From NCBI GenBank assembly GCA_046756445.1, contig JBHHWI010000094.1:1-11772 (forward strand): DNA of 11,772 bases, written 5' to 3'. Each line of letters begins with the position of its first letter. Position 1 is the first letter of the stretch. This stretch comes from JACZWL01 sp046756445. Lineage in GTDB: Bacteria > Pseudomonadota > Gammaproteobacteria > Steroidobacterales > Woeseiaceae. This document shows, in pieces, positions 6,063-11,772 of the stretch. The translations under genes were made by a program, and so were the position numbers. The notes beneath the pieces are model-generated. The model was not told the DNA's origin and searched no databases. It worked only from the letters and a program-made list of their open reading frames with translations.

Positions 6063-6710
6063 TTATGAGTTAGCGCCGTATCTTTGCCGGTAATTGAGAA
6101 TTGGTTCAAGATACTCATTGTACTCCGTTGATTCCTCGATCATATCGACCAGGTCCTCGAGCTGGACGATGTTGATTACCGGTATCCGCAGAGTCTGCTC
6201 CACCTCCTGAACGGCCGAGCGGGAGTCCCTGCCGATCTCCTGCCGGTCCAGGGAAATGACCAGTCCGGCGATGTCGGCGCCCGCAGATGTGATGAGCTGC
6301 TGTGCCTCACGTACCGCGGTGCCCGCGGTGATAACGTCATCGACGATAAGGACGCGTCCGGCCAGCGCTGCACCGACGGTGCTGCCTGCTTCGCCATGGC
6401 TCTTTGCTTCCTTTCGGTTGAAGGCATAAGGCACGTCGAGATCGTGATGTTCTGCGAGTGCGGAGGCGGCCAGAACGGCAAGCGGGATACCCTTGTACGC
6501 CGGCCCGAACAGCATGTCGAATGTCAGATCCGAGTCCGCAATCGCCGATGCGTAATAACGACCGAGTTTCGCAGCGGCGTATCCGGTGTTGAACAGACCG
6601 GCATCGAAAAAATACGGGCTCACCCGACCCGACTTGAGCGTGAATTCGCCAAAACGCAGAACACCGAGCTCCAGTGACAGCTCGAGAAACTCTCTCTTGT
6701 AAGCACGCAT
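6063..6710 (-). CDS. pyrE: Orotate phosphoribosyltransferase
   Basis: Fifth step of de novo pyrimidine synthesis: orotate plus PRPP gives orotidine 5'-phosphate. The ATG at 6710 gives MRAYKREFLELSLELGVLRF and 215 residues, close to the 213 of E. coli; the longer frame upstream has no family similarity and would run into the divergent xthA gene. Motifs in order: FTLKSGRVSPYFFDAG, FGPAYKGIPLA, the mobile catalytic loop YAFNRKEAKSHGE, and the PRPP-binding VLIVDDVITAGTA. The upstream 78 bp is shared with xthA. In E. coli pyrE is regulated by rph-leader attenuation; here the upstream neighbour is different, and I see no attenuator in the short intergenic region. Confidence 0.97.
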   Translation of the reverse strand: MRAYKREFLELSLELGVLRFGEFTLKSGRVSPYFFDAGLFNTGYAAAKLGRYYASAIADSDLTFDMLFGPAYKGIPLAVLAASALAEHHDLDVPYAFNRKEAKSHGEAGSTVGAALAGRVLIVDDVITAGTAVREAQQLITSAGADIAGLVISLDRQEIGRDSRSAVQEVEQTLRIPVINIVQLEDLVDMIEESTEYNEYLEPILNYRQRYGANS

Positions 6711-6741
6711 TCTGTATGATTGTTCGCCAAATCGGGCACGG

Positions 6742-6756
6742 CAGTATGACATACAG
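6742..6756. promoter_or_regulatory. Operator-like palindrome in the pyrE/xthA divergent region
   Basis: CAGTATGACATACAG is centred on A6749 with exact half-sites GTATG/CATAC, almost midway between the pyrE start (6710) and the xthA start (6789). A further CTGTATG at 6712-6718 pairs with CATACAG at 6750-6756. Such symmetry suits a dimeric regulator acting on both genes. It is not a LexA box, since the CTGT-N8-ACAG spacing and right half are wrong. The regulator is unknown. Confidence 0.35.
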
Positions 6757-6788
6757 CAGTGTGGTTTTGTGGAGATCCGGGAGAAAAC

Positions 6789-7571
6789 GTGTTTCGTGTG
6801 ATCAGCCTGAATGCGAACGGCATCCGCTCCGCCGCGAGAAAAGGATTCTTCGAGTGGATGCACAAACAGTCGGCTGATGTCGTCTGCATTCAGGAAACCA
6901 AGGCGCAAATCCATCAACTGATTGACGACTGTTATTCACCCGATGGCTATCACTGCTTTTACGAAGACGCTGTCAAAAAGGGCTACAGCGGAGTAGCGAT
7001 CTATAGCCACAGGGAACCGGATGATGTCATTCGCGGTTTCGGTGAAAAGGAGTTCGACGACGAGGGCCGATATCTCGAAGTCCGGCTCGGGGATCTGAGC
7101 ATCGTATCGGTGTACCTGCCGTCAGGATCTTCGGGGGAGGAGCGACAGGCCGCCAAGTTTCGCTTCCTCGACGCCTTCACCCCGCACCTCGAGGCGCTGC
7201 GAGGCCGGGAATCCGAATACATCCTGTGCGGCGACTGGAATATCGCCCACAAAGAGATCGATCTGAAGAACTGGAAGGCAAACCAGAAGAACTCCGGGTT
7301 CCTCCCGGAAGAGCGGCAGTGGATGGACGAGCTGTTCGGCCCGGTGGACTACGTAGACGCGTTTCGGGCGGTCAATCCCGCGCCCGATCAATACACGTGG
7401 TGGTCGAACCGGGGCCGCGCCTGGGACAACAATGTGGGGTGGCGGCTCGACTACCATGTCATTACGCCCGGGCTCAAAGATCGCGTGCTTAGAACGGAAA
7501 TCTATAAGGACGAGCGCTTTTCAGATCACGCACCGCTGATCATGGATTACGACTGGACGCTCGCCGACTGA
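6789..7571 (+). CDS. xthA: Exodeoxyribonuclease III family AP endonuclease
   Basis: Mg-dependent exonuclease/AP endonuclease of the XthA (EEP) superfamily, repairing abasic sites and 3' blocked ends. GTG at 6789 is chosen because GGGAG sits five bases upstream and MFRVISLNANGIR opens the fold at once, giving 260 residues. Catalytic positions are intact: Asn8, Glu36 in CIQETKA, Tyr109, Asp149 and Asn151 in GDWN, and Asp246-His247 in FSDHAPL. Overall wording (KNWKANQKNSGFLPEERQWMDELF, YTWWSNRGRAWDNNVGWRLDY) and the head-to-head pairing with pyrE resemble Pseudomonas Crc, a relative that has lost these residues; here they are retained, so nuclease activity is expected. The stop overlaps the AmpG-like gene's ATG by one base, implying an operon. 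Confidence 0.93.
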   Translation: MFRVISLNANGIRSAARKGFFEWMHKQSADVVCIQETKAQIHQLIDDCYSPDGYHCFYEDAVKKGYSGVAIYSHREPDDVIRGFGEKEFDDEGRYLEVRLGDLSIVSVYLPSGSSGEERQAAKFRFLDAFTPHLEALRGRESEYILCGDWNIAHKEIDLKNWKANQKNSGFLPEERQWMDELFGPVDYVDAFRAVNPAPDQYTWWSNRGRAWDNNVGWRLDYHVITPGLKDRVLRTEIYKDERFSDHAPLIMDYDWTLAD

Positions 7572-8839
7572 TGCAAAAACAGTCCTTCAGGAAAGCCATC
7601 CTGAACGGGCGCATGCTGATTTGCGTCTTCACCGGTTTTACGTCCGGTTTGCCACTCTATGTCCTCATCCAATTGGTACCGGCGTGGTTGCGCGTCGAAG
7701 GGGTCGGGCTGGCGGAGATTGGATTCTTCGCGCTGGTGGGTTTTCCGTACACCTGGAAATTTCTGTGGTCGCCTGTCATGGACCGCTACACGCTGCCGTT
7801 CCTGGGGCGTCGACGCGGGTGGATGCTCGTCACGCAGTTGGCGCTGCTGGTCACGATCGCATCGATGGGGTACATCAAACCGGATCTGTCAATATGGACA
7901 GTCGCTTATCTGGCCGCGGCCGTAGCGTTATTCAGCGCCAGTCAGGATATCGTGCTGGACGCGTACCGCCGCGAATTGCTGCCCGACATCGAGTTAGGCT
8001 TAGGCAACGCGATTCACGTGCAGACCTACCGCTTGGCCGGACTGGTTCCCGGGTCTCTCGCATTGATTCTCGCTGATCATTTGCCGTGGCATACCGTCTT
8101 TGTGGTGGTCGCGTTATTCATGGGCGTGGGCCTGGTGCTGACGCTCGTGATCCAGGAAGCCATTGCCGACCCGAGCCCGCCGAAAACGATGCGCGAGGCT
8201 GTCATTGAGCCGTTTCGGGAGTTCATTCAGCGGGAGGGAATCAAATCCGCAGGGCTCGTATTGGCATTCCTGTTCTTGTACAAGCTCGGTGACAATATGG
8301 CCACGGCACTGCAAACGCCGTTCTTCGTTGACGTTGGTTTCAGCTTGACTCAGATCGGGCTCATAGCGAAATACGCGTCACTGATTGCGGTCAGCGTGGG
8401 TGGTTTGTCGGGTGGCCTCATCATGGTCAAACTTGGCATCAATCGGGCGCTCTGGTTGTTTGGGGCGGTCCAGGTATTCACCATACTTGGTTTCGCGGCG
8501 CTCTCGGTAATCGGTGAAAGTCCATGGATGCTAGGTACGGCGGTGGCGCTCGAATACATGGGCGTCGGACTGGGCTCGGCTGCGCTCGTCGCATTCATTG
8601 CACGCTCGACGAATCCTGCATTTGCGGCAACACAATTCGCTCTGTTTACGGCACTGACCGCAGTACCCAGAACGCTGGCAAATGCGGTGACCGGCATCAT
8701 TGTCGAACGAATTGGCTGGACAAATTTCTTTCTGCTTTGCACGGCACTGGCTATACCCGGCATGTTGCTGCTCTTCAAGGTTGCGCCCTGGAACGCGCGT
8801 GTAGAGGAAGAGCCGGCAACAAGCGAAACCCGGATGTGA
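7571..8839 (+). CDS. ampG: AmpG-family muropeptide MFS transporter
   Basis: Inner-membrane permease of the major facilitator superfamily. The closest recognisable family is AmpG, which imports GlcNAc-anhydroMurNAc peptides for peptidoglycan recycling and so can influence beta-lactamase induction. Shared signatures are GFTSGLPL near 22-29, IGFFALVGFPYTWKFLWSPVMDRYTLPFLGRRRGW, FSASQDIVLDAYRRELLP, a cytoplasmic loop of about 25 residues near 196-220, LYKLGDNMATAL, and the C-terminal-half FAATQFALFTALTAVPRT. About 12 hydrophobic segments over 422 residues fit the fold; E. coli AmpG is somewhat longer. The ATG overlaps the xthA stop (TGATG), and its own stop overlaps the next GTG, so the three genes are probably translated from one message. 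No ampD, nagZ or ampC-ampR is in the window, so the exact substrate is inferred. Confidence 0.87.
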   Translation: MQKQSFRKAILNGRMLICVFTGFTSGLPLYVLIQLVPAWLRVEGVGLAEIGFFALVGFPYTWKFLWSPVMDRYTLPFLGRRRGWMLVTQLALLVTIASMGYIKPDLSIWTVAYLAAAVALFSASQDIVLDAYRRELLPDIELGLGNAIHVQTYRLAGLVPGSLALILADHLPWHTVFVVVALFMGVGLVLTLVIQEAIADPSPPKTMREAVIEPFREFIQREGIKSAGLVLAFLFLYKLGDNMATALQTPFFVDVGFSLTQIGLIAKYASLIAVSVGGLSGGLIMVKLGINRALWLFGAVQVFTILGFAALSVIGESPWMLGTAVALEYMGVGLGSAALVAFIARSTNPAFAATQFALFTALTAVPRTLANAVTGIIVERIGWTNFFLLCTALAIPGMLLLFKVAPWNARVEEEPATSETRM

Positions 8840-9096
8840 CTGAGAAGGAAATAGCCGTCGGCTGCCTCGTCGAGCTCGACGATCCCGGCTGCCGCGAATG
8901 CCGCATCGGCGACTGCGGCCGGCCATTGAAGGGGTTCATCGTGCGCAAGGGTAGCGACGTGTACGCATATCCGAATTACCGCATGCACCTGGGCCATCCG
9001 CTGAACCGGAAGCCGCACGGCTTTCTGACACGAGACGGCACGAACATCATCCGCTCGTCTCATCGCGCAATCTATGACATTACGTCCGCGGACTGA
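8836..9096 (+). pseudogene. Degenerate Rieske-type [2Fe-2S] protein, ligands lost and truncated
   Basis: Starts with GTG overlapping the ampG stop (GTGA) and encodes 86 residues. The layout follows small Rieske-type proteins: an N-terminal beta region (KGFIVRKGSDVYAYPNY), then the two cluster-binding boxes with the usual spacing. The expected C-x-H and C-x-x-H boxes read RMHLGHPLN and RSSHRAIYD: both cysteines are Arg, encoded CGC (one T-to-C change from TGC), and the glycine normally after the second histidine is also Arg. The histidines remain. Translation ends TGA right after ITSAD, where relatives usually continue with a Cys-containing GPC segment and 20-30 more residues; bases past the stop do not resume the family pattern. 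It cannot bind a Rieske cluster as written. Either a recently inactivated gene or a cluster-less remnant still translated by coupling. Confidence 0.65.
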
Positions 9097-9109
9097 AAGG
9101 GAAGCAGGA

Positions 9110-9129
9110 AACCGCCCTGAACGGCGGTT
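9110..9129. terminator. Hairpin between converging transcription units
   Basis: AACCGCC (9110-9116) pairs with GGCGGTT (9123-9129) around the loop CTGAAC. It lies 13 bases after the Rieske-type stop on the plus strand and 2 bases after the stop of the minus-strand gene at 9132. Read on the minus strand it is followed by a pyrimidine-rich stretch (TCCTGCTTCCCTTTC), so it may end that gene; there is no T-run on the plus strand. Confidence 0.5.
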
Positions 9130-9131
9130 GT

Positions 9132-9425
9132 CTAGTCGGCCTTTTCGAGCATCTCCAGAGGGTCGTGCCATCCCAGGGGCAGTTCGCCGTCGTCCTTGCC
9201 GACGTAGTCCTCGGGATCCATGTCTACCGATCCGGACCAGTCCTCCGGCGCGCCCACTGTCTCGATCAGGAGATTCGGCCAGGCTTCGAGGTCGACTTCG
9301 TCGATGGTGCCGTCGAAAAACTGAAGCTCGACAGTGGCGTCTTTTTCATCCACGGCCACAACCTCGAAGATATTACCATTGGCGCTACGGTACCAGTGCC
9401 CGATAACCGGGTATACGACAGCCAT
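9132..9425 (-). CDS. Small acidic protein, DUF6763-like
   Basis: Uncharacterised 97-residue protein, strongly acidic and rich in Asp, Glu and Trp, with no signal peptide or membrane segment. It opens MAVVYPVIGHWYRSANGNIFEVVAVDEKD, continues with ATVELQFFDGTIDEVDLEAW and ends with EDWSGSVDMDPEDY. The first half looks like a small beta-barrel, typical of short gammaproteobacterial proteins that I believe are grouped as DUF6763; that number is from memory and should be confirmed. The ATG at 9425 follows AGGGG about 8 bases upstream, a reasonable ribosome site. It is downstream of trmB on the same strand with 150 bp between, and convergent with the ampG unit. No function can be assigned. Confidence 0.8.
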   Translation of the reverse strand: MAVVYPVIGHWYRSANGNIFEVVAVDEKDATVELQFFDGTIDEVDLEAWPNLLIETVGAPEDWSGSVDMDPEDYVGKDDGELPLGWHDPLEMLEKAD

Positions 9426-9575
9426 TGTCTTGCCCCTGCGTTGCCTTTACCTCGATCCTGTTCGTTCCTCTCTAGATGGCTAATTTACAGGTTATCACCA
9501 GTTTCGCGCAATGCAACTGCGCATCGAATTCAGATTCGGCTGGAATGTAATCGAGTAGTCGGTTGATTCTGCTCA

Positions 9576-10292
9576 CTAAATTCGGATCAGCCGCCAGTCC
9601 CAGATTGCGTGCCCTTCGCGGATACCGCGTCGCTCGAACTTCGTGGTCGGCCGTTCGAGGGGATCGTCCCCCTCGTGTACCCTTCTTTCGCAGAGCCGGA
9701 AGGCGGTATCGGCTGCGATGAGGAGATCGATATGCTCGGCATAGCTCTCCCAGTCTGTTGCAATGTGCAAACTGCCGCCGGCTTCGATTTTTCGGGACGC
9801 AAGCTCCAGGAAGCCGGGCTGCAGAATCCGCCGTTTGTGATGGCGCTTTTTCGGCCACGGGTCGGGAAAATACAAGTTGATTCTTTTTAATGACGCATCG
9901 GGAAGCTGTTGTCGCATGACGTCGACAGCGTCGTGACGAATCAGTCGCAGGTTGGATATTCCGGCGGCCCGGGCATGCAGCAGACAATGGCCCACGCCGG
10001 GCTCGTGTACTTCGATGCCGATGAAATTCATTGAGGGATTCGCCGCAGCCTGTTCGACGAGCGCCTCGCCGTTGCCGAAACCGATTTCAAGTGTTGTCGG
10101 CACCGATCGACCGAAAAGGGCGCCGAGATCCAAAGGCGAGTCAGAGTAGTCTATGCCGTAGGCGGGCCATAACTCCCGCAGTGCGCGCTCCTGGGCCGGC
10201 GTCAGACGGCCGGTACGCCGCACGAAGCTGCGTATTGTGCGTCTTTTCGCTTGTTTTCGGGCAGGCAAATCGTTCCCCATGTCGCACCGCAT
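9576..10292 (-). CDS. trmB: tRNA (guanosine(46)-N7)-methyltransferase
   Basis: SAM-dependent methyltransferase that forms m7G46 in the variable loop of many tRNAs. The 238-residue frame shows the SAM site TLEIGFGNGE (67-76), IGIEVHEPGVG (91-101), the hallmark YFPDPWPKKRHHKRR (141-155), ATDWESYAEH (178-187) and the C-terminal TKFERRG (217-223), all characteristic of TrmB. The start is not certain: ATG 10292 and ATG 10280 (MGNDLPARK) differ by four residues and neither has a good Shine-Dalgarno sequence. The gene is divergent from the diguanylate cyclase with about 150 bp between them. In E. coli trmB sits near mutY; that context is not seen here. Confidence 0.95.
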   Translation of the reverse strand: MRCDMGNDLPARKQAKRRTIRSFVRRTGRLTPAQERALRELWPAYGIDYSDSPLDLGALFGRSVPTTLEIGFGNGEALVEQAAANPSMNFIGIEVHEPGVGHCLLHARAAGISNLRLIRHDAVDVMRQQLPDASLKRINLYFPDPWPKKRHHKRRILQPGFLELASRKIEAGGSLHIATDWESYAEHIDLLIAADTAFRLCERRVHEGDDPLERPTTKFERRGIREGHAIWDWRLIRI

Positions 10293-10443
10293 TCTAACGA
10301 ATCGGACCTCGAGAATACTGAGCGGCCGGCAAATCGGATGCAGGCCGAGGGAGGCCGAACTCGGAATCCGTGCGCCGCGTCAAGGTTATCGCTTGCACCA
10401 CAGGCCACAATGTGACCGTCTTAATGCGGATAAGAAGCCTGCT

Positions 10444-11646
10444 TTGACCTCTGCCGTTTCCCAGATCCTTGTCGCGATGACGCTGAACAGCGCGATGTTG
10501 TCGATCGTCTTCCTGCTTGCATGGAAAACGCAGGGGAAAAAACCGTATACGCTGAACTGGTCGCTGGCGTTTCTTGCGGCAACGGTGCAGTGGCTGGTCA
10601 TCCTGTCAGGCGATCTGTTCCCGAGCTTCGAGACCTACTGGCTCACGGTCAACGTACTCGGGATGGCAGTCATCACCCTTGGACTTCGGGGTCATTGTCA
10701 GCGCACCGATTGTCAGATCCTGCCTCAGAATCTGTGGCCATACGCCACGTTGATCTACGCCGCCATCGTCTGGTTTACGGTCATTGAGCAGCACGTCGGT
10801 CTGCGCACTGCGCTGTTACCGCTGGCGGCTGCACTCACGCTGTTTCTCTCGGCTATCATGATCATGAGACATCGTCGGACGCCGCGGCCTGCCGAGCGCG
10901 CTGCCGCCGTTGCCATTACCCTGTTCGGGCTATCGCAACTCGTGGCGGCATATGCCGCCGTACTGCAAGGCGCGGCCGGAAGCGCCGTCTACAGAGACCT
11001 GTACGTAAACATCAACGTTCTGTCCTTGCCGGCGGGCTACACGGGAGTCGCGGTGTTCGTGATATTCATGCTGGCGTCCGACCTGTCCGGGCAGATGAAA
11101 GAAATCGCCGTCCGCGACCAGTTGACCGGCCTGTTCAACCGGCGCGGCTTCGGCGAGCAGGCAAGTCTTGCTTTTGCGATGGCCCGGCGAACGGACCGTC
11201 CGGTGTCGGTCATCATGACCGACATCGATCGCTTCAAGTTCATCAATGACGAGTACGGCCATGCCGCCGGCGACAAGGCCCTTTGCCACTTTGCCGATGT
11301 CCTCAGGGAAAATAGACGTGCGGAAGACATCCTGTCACGGATGGGGGGCGAGGAGTTTGCCCTGGTGCTGCCGGGCACGGGGATCACCGAGTGCATTCGA
11401 ATCGCAGAGGATCTGTGCCTGCGCCTCGAACGGACGCCACTGGAGGTCGAGGGCGAGCTGCTCGTGATGACCGCAAGTTTCGGCGTTGCGACGATTTCGG
11501 CGAGGGATACCTGCCTTACCGACGTCATTGTGCGTGCAGACCGTGCGCTCTACAGGTCGAAACGTGCCGGCCGTAACCGGGTCGACCTCGAATCGTCTCA
11601 GATAATGCGTTGTACTGACGGTAGCCTGAAGCCGATATCCACCTGA
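10444..11646 (+). CDS. Membrane-anchored GGDEF diguanylate cyclase
   Basis: Makes cyclic di-GMP from two GTP, a signal that promotes biofilm and represses motility. TTG at 10444 gives 400 residues and a complete first helix; ATG at 10477 (11 residues shorter) is the alternative, and neither has a strong ribosome site. The frame stays open upstream into trmB but that part looks non-coding. Residues 1-220 contain about seven hydrophobic segments (for example AMLSIVFLLAWK, LNWSLAFLAATVQWLVIL, LLPLAAALTLFLSAIMIM, GYTGVAVFVIFMLAS), an uncharacterised sensor. The GGDEF domain starts near 228 with RDQLTGLFNRRGF; metal-binding Asp260 (MTDIDRFKFINDEYGH) and GGEEF at 301-305 indicate activity. R292-A-E-D295, five residues upstream, is an intact inhibitory I-site. 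No EAL domain, so cyclase only. Confidence 0.9.
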   Translation: MTSAVSQILVAMTLNSAMLSIVFLLAWKTQGKKPYTLNWSLAFLAATVQWLVILSGDLFPSFETYWLTVNVLGMAVITLGLRGHCQRTDCQILPQNLWPYATLIYAAIVWFTVIEQHVGLRTALLPLAAALTLFLSAIMIMRHRRTPRPAERAAAVAITLFGLSQLVAAYAAVLQGAAGSAVYRDLYVNINVLSLPAGYTGVAVFVIFMLASDLSGQMKEIAVRDQLTGLFNRRGFGEQASLAFAMARRTDRPVSVIMTDIDRFKFINDEYGHAAGDKALCHFADVLRENRRAEDILSRMGGEEFALVLPGTGITECIRIAEDLCLRLERTPLEVEGELLVMTASFGVATISARDTCLTDVIVRADRALYRSKRAGRNRVDLESSQIMRCTDGSLKPIST

Positions 11647-11672
11647 CGCGACGGCGCGTCACATTGTAGAAT
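11643..11672 (+). promoter_or_regulatory. Probable tRNA-Gly promoter
   Basis: CTGACG (11643-11648, 4/6 to -35) and TAGAAT (11667-11672, 5/6 to -10) are 18 bp apart. Bases after the -10 are GC-rich (CACCGGGATCCGCG), like the discriminator of stringently controlled stable-RNA promoters. Transcription would start near 11679, about 13 bases before the mature tRNA. The -35 overlaps the stop codon of the diguanylate cyclase gene. Confidence 0.5.
11644..11661 (+). terminator. Stem-loop containing the cyclase stop codon
   Basis: TGACGCG pairs perfectly with CGCGTCA (11655-11661) around the loop ACGG; the first three bases are the stop codon of the diguanylate cyclase. A 7-bp GC-rich stem could end or stabilise that transcript, but CATTGT follows rather than a T-run, so an intrinsic terminator is uncertain. 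It shares bases with the proposed -35 of the tRNA promoter. Confidence 0.35.
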
Positions 11673-11691
11673 CACCGGGATCCGCGGCAGC

Positions 11692-11766
11692 GCGGGCGTC
11701 GTATAATGGCTATTACCTCAGCTTCCCAAGCTGATGACGTGGGTTCGATTCCCATCGCCCGCTCCA
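11692..11766 (+). tRNA. tRNA-Gly (anticodon CCC)
   Basis: A complete 75-nt cloverleaf with encoded CCA. Acceptor GCGGGCG (11692-11698) pairs with CGCCCGC (11756-11762), then discriminator T and CCA. The D arm is GTA/TAC around a GG-containing loop. The anticodon stem TCAGC/GCTGA encloses TTCCCAA, with anticodon CCC at 11725-11727. The T arm is GTGGG-TTCGATT-CCCAT, paired through GGG/CCC. The sequence closely follows E. coli tRNA-Gly(CCC), with one extra base in the D arm region. It reads GGG codons. Only six bases follow before the window ends, so any downstream tRNA cluster or integration site is out of view. Confidence 0.97.
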
Positions 11767-11772
11767 GCGGAC

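Noticed and set aside
6742..6756. LexA (SOS) box upstream of xthA
   Set aside because: The sequence lacks CTGT-N8-ACAG; it is 15 bp and one half-site does not match.
9426..9575. Possible gene or promoter between trmB and the small acidic protein
   Set aside because: The minus-strand frame through here continues into trmB in another phase without similarity, and the -35/-10 candidates match only 3/6 and 4/6.
10237..10443. Longer N-terminus for the diguanylate cyclase (open frame back to 10237)
   Set aside because: It would overlap trmB, has Arg-rich low-quality sequence without hydrophobic segments, and the membrane region begins only after 10444.
1..11772. CRISPR array, integrase, toxin-antitoxin or defence genes
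   Set aside because: No spaced direct repeats were seen and every sizeable gene is accounted for by housekeeping or known families.

Overview
The window is an ordinary chromosomal segment of a gammaproteobacterium with fairly high GC (roughly 58-60% by eye, not computed). The backbone order mutM - rpmG - rpmB - radC - coaBC - dut - pyrE is the cluster familiar from Escherichia coli and relatives. The pyrE / exonuclease III head-to-head pair matches the position of crc next to pyrE in Pseudomonas. Genus cannot be fixed from sequence alone.

Layout. Positions 15-827 (-) hold mutM, divergent from a membrane fatty acid desaturase (999-2183, +). A perfect 18-bp inverted repeat (2193-2229) separates the desaturase from rpmG (2237-2392, -). 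rpmG and rpmB (2574-2810, -) are split by a ~157-bp palindromic MITE-like element (2400-2556) flanked by CTAG. radC (-) and coaBC (+) diverge around 3514-3644. coaBC overlaps dut, and dut meets a secreted DUF4124 protein tail to tail at a shared CTAG. pyrE (-) and xthA (+) diverge from a 78-bp region carrying an operator-like palindrome. xthA, an AmpG-type transporter and a decayed Rieske-type gene form a tightly overlapping unit. A small acidic protein and trmB (both -) follow, then a seven-helix GGDEF diguanylate cyclase (+). A tRNA-Gly(CCC) closes the window.

How the genes work together. Most are housekeeping: oxidative DNA repair (mutM, xthA), nucleotide supply and dUTP control (pyrE, dut), coenzyme A synthesis (coaBC), ribosomal proteins L28/L33 and tRNA modification (trmB). 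Accessory touches are the desaturase (membrane fluidity), the AmpG-like permease (cell-wall recycling) and the diguanylate cyclase (c-di-GMP signalling).

I found no new defence, mobile or biosynthetic system. The points most worth a second look are: (a) the MITE inserted immediately upstream of rpmG, whose terminal repeat appears to supply the rpmG ribosome binding site; (b) the Rieske-type ORF whose cluster-binding cysteines are both arginine and which stops early; (c) the desaturase C-terminal extension, which resembles the tail of ISL3-type transposases.
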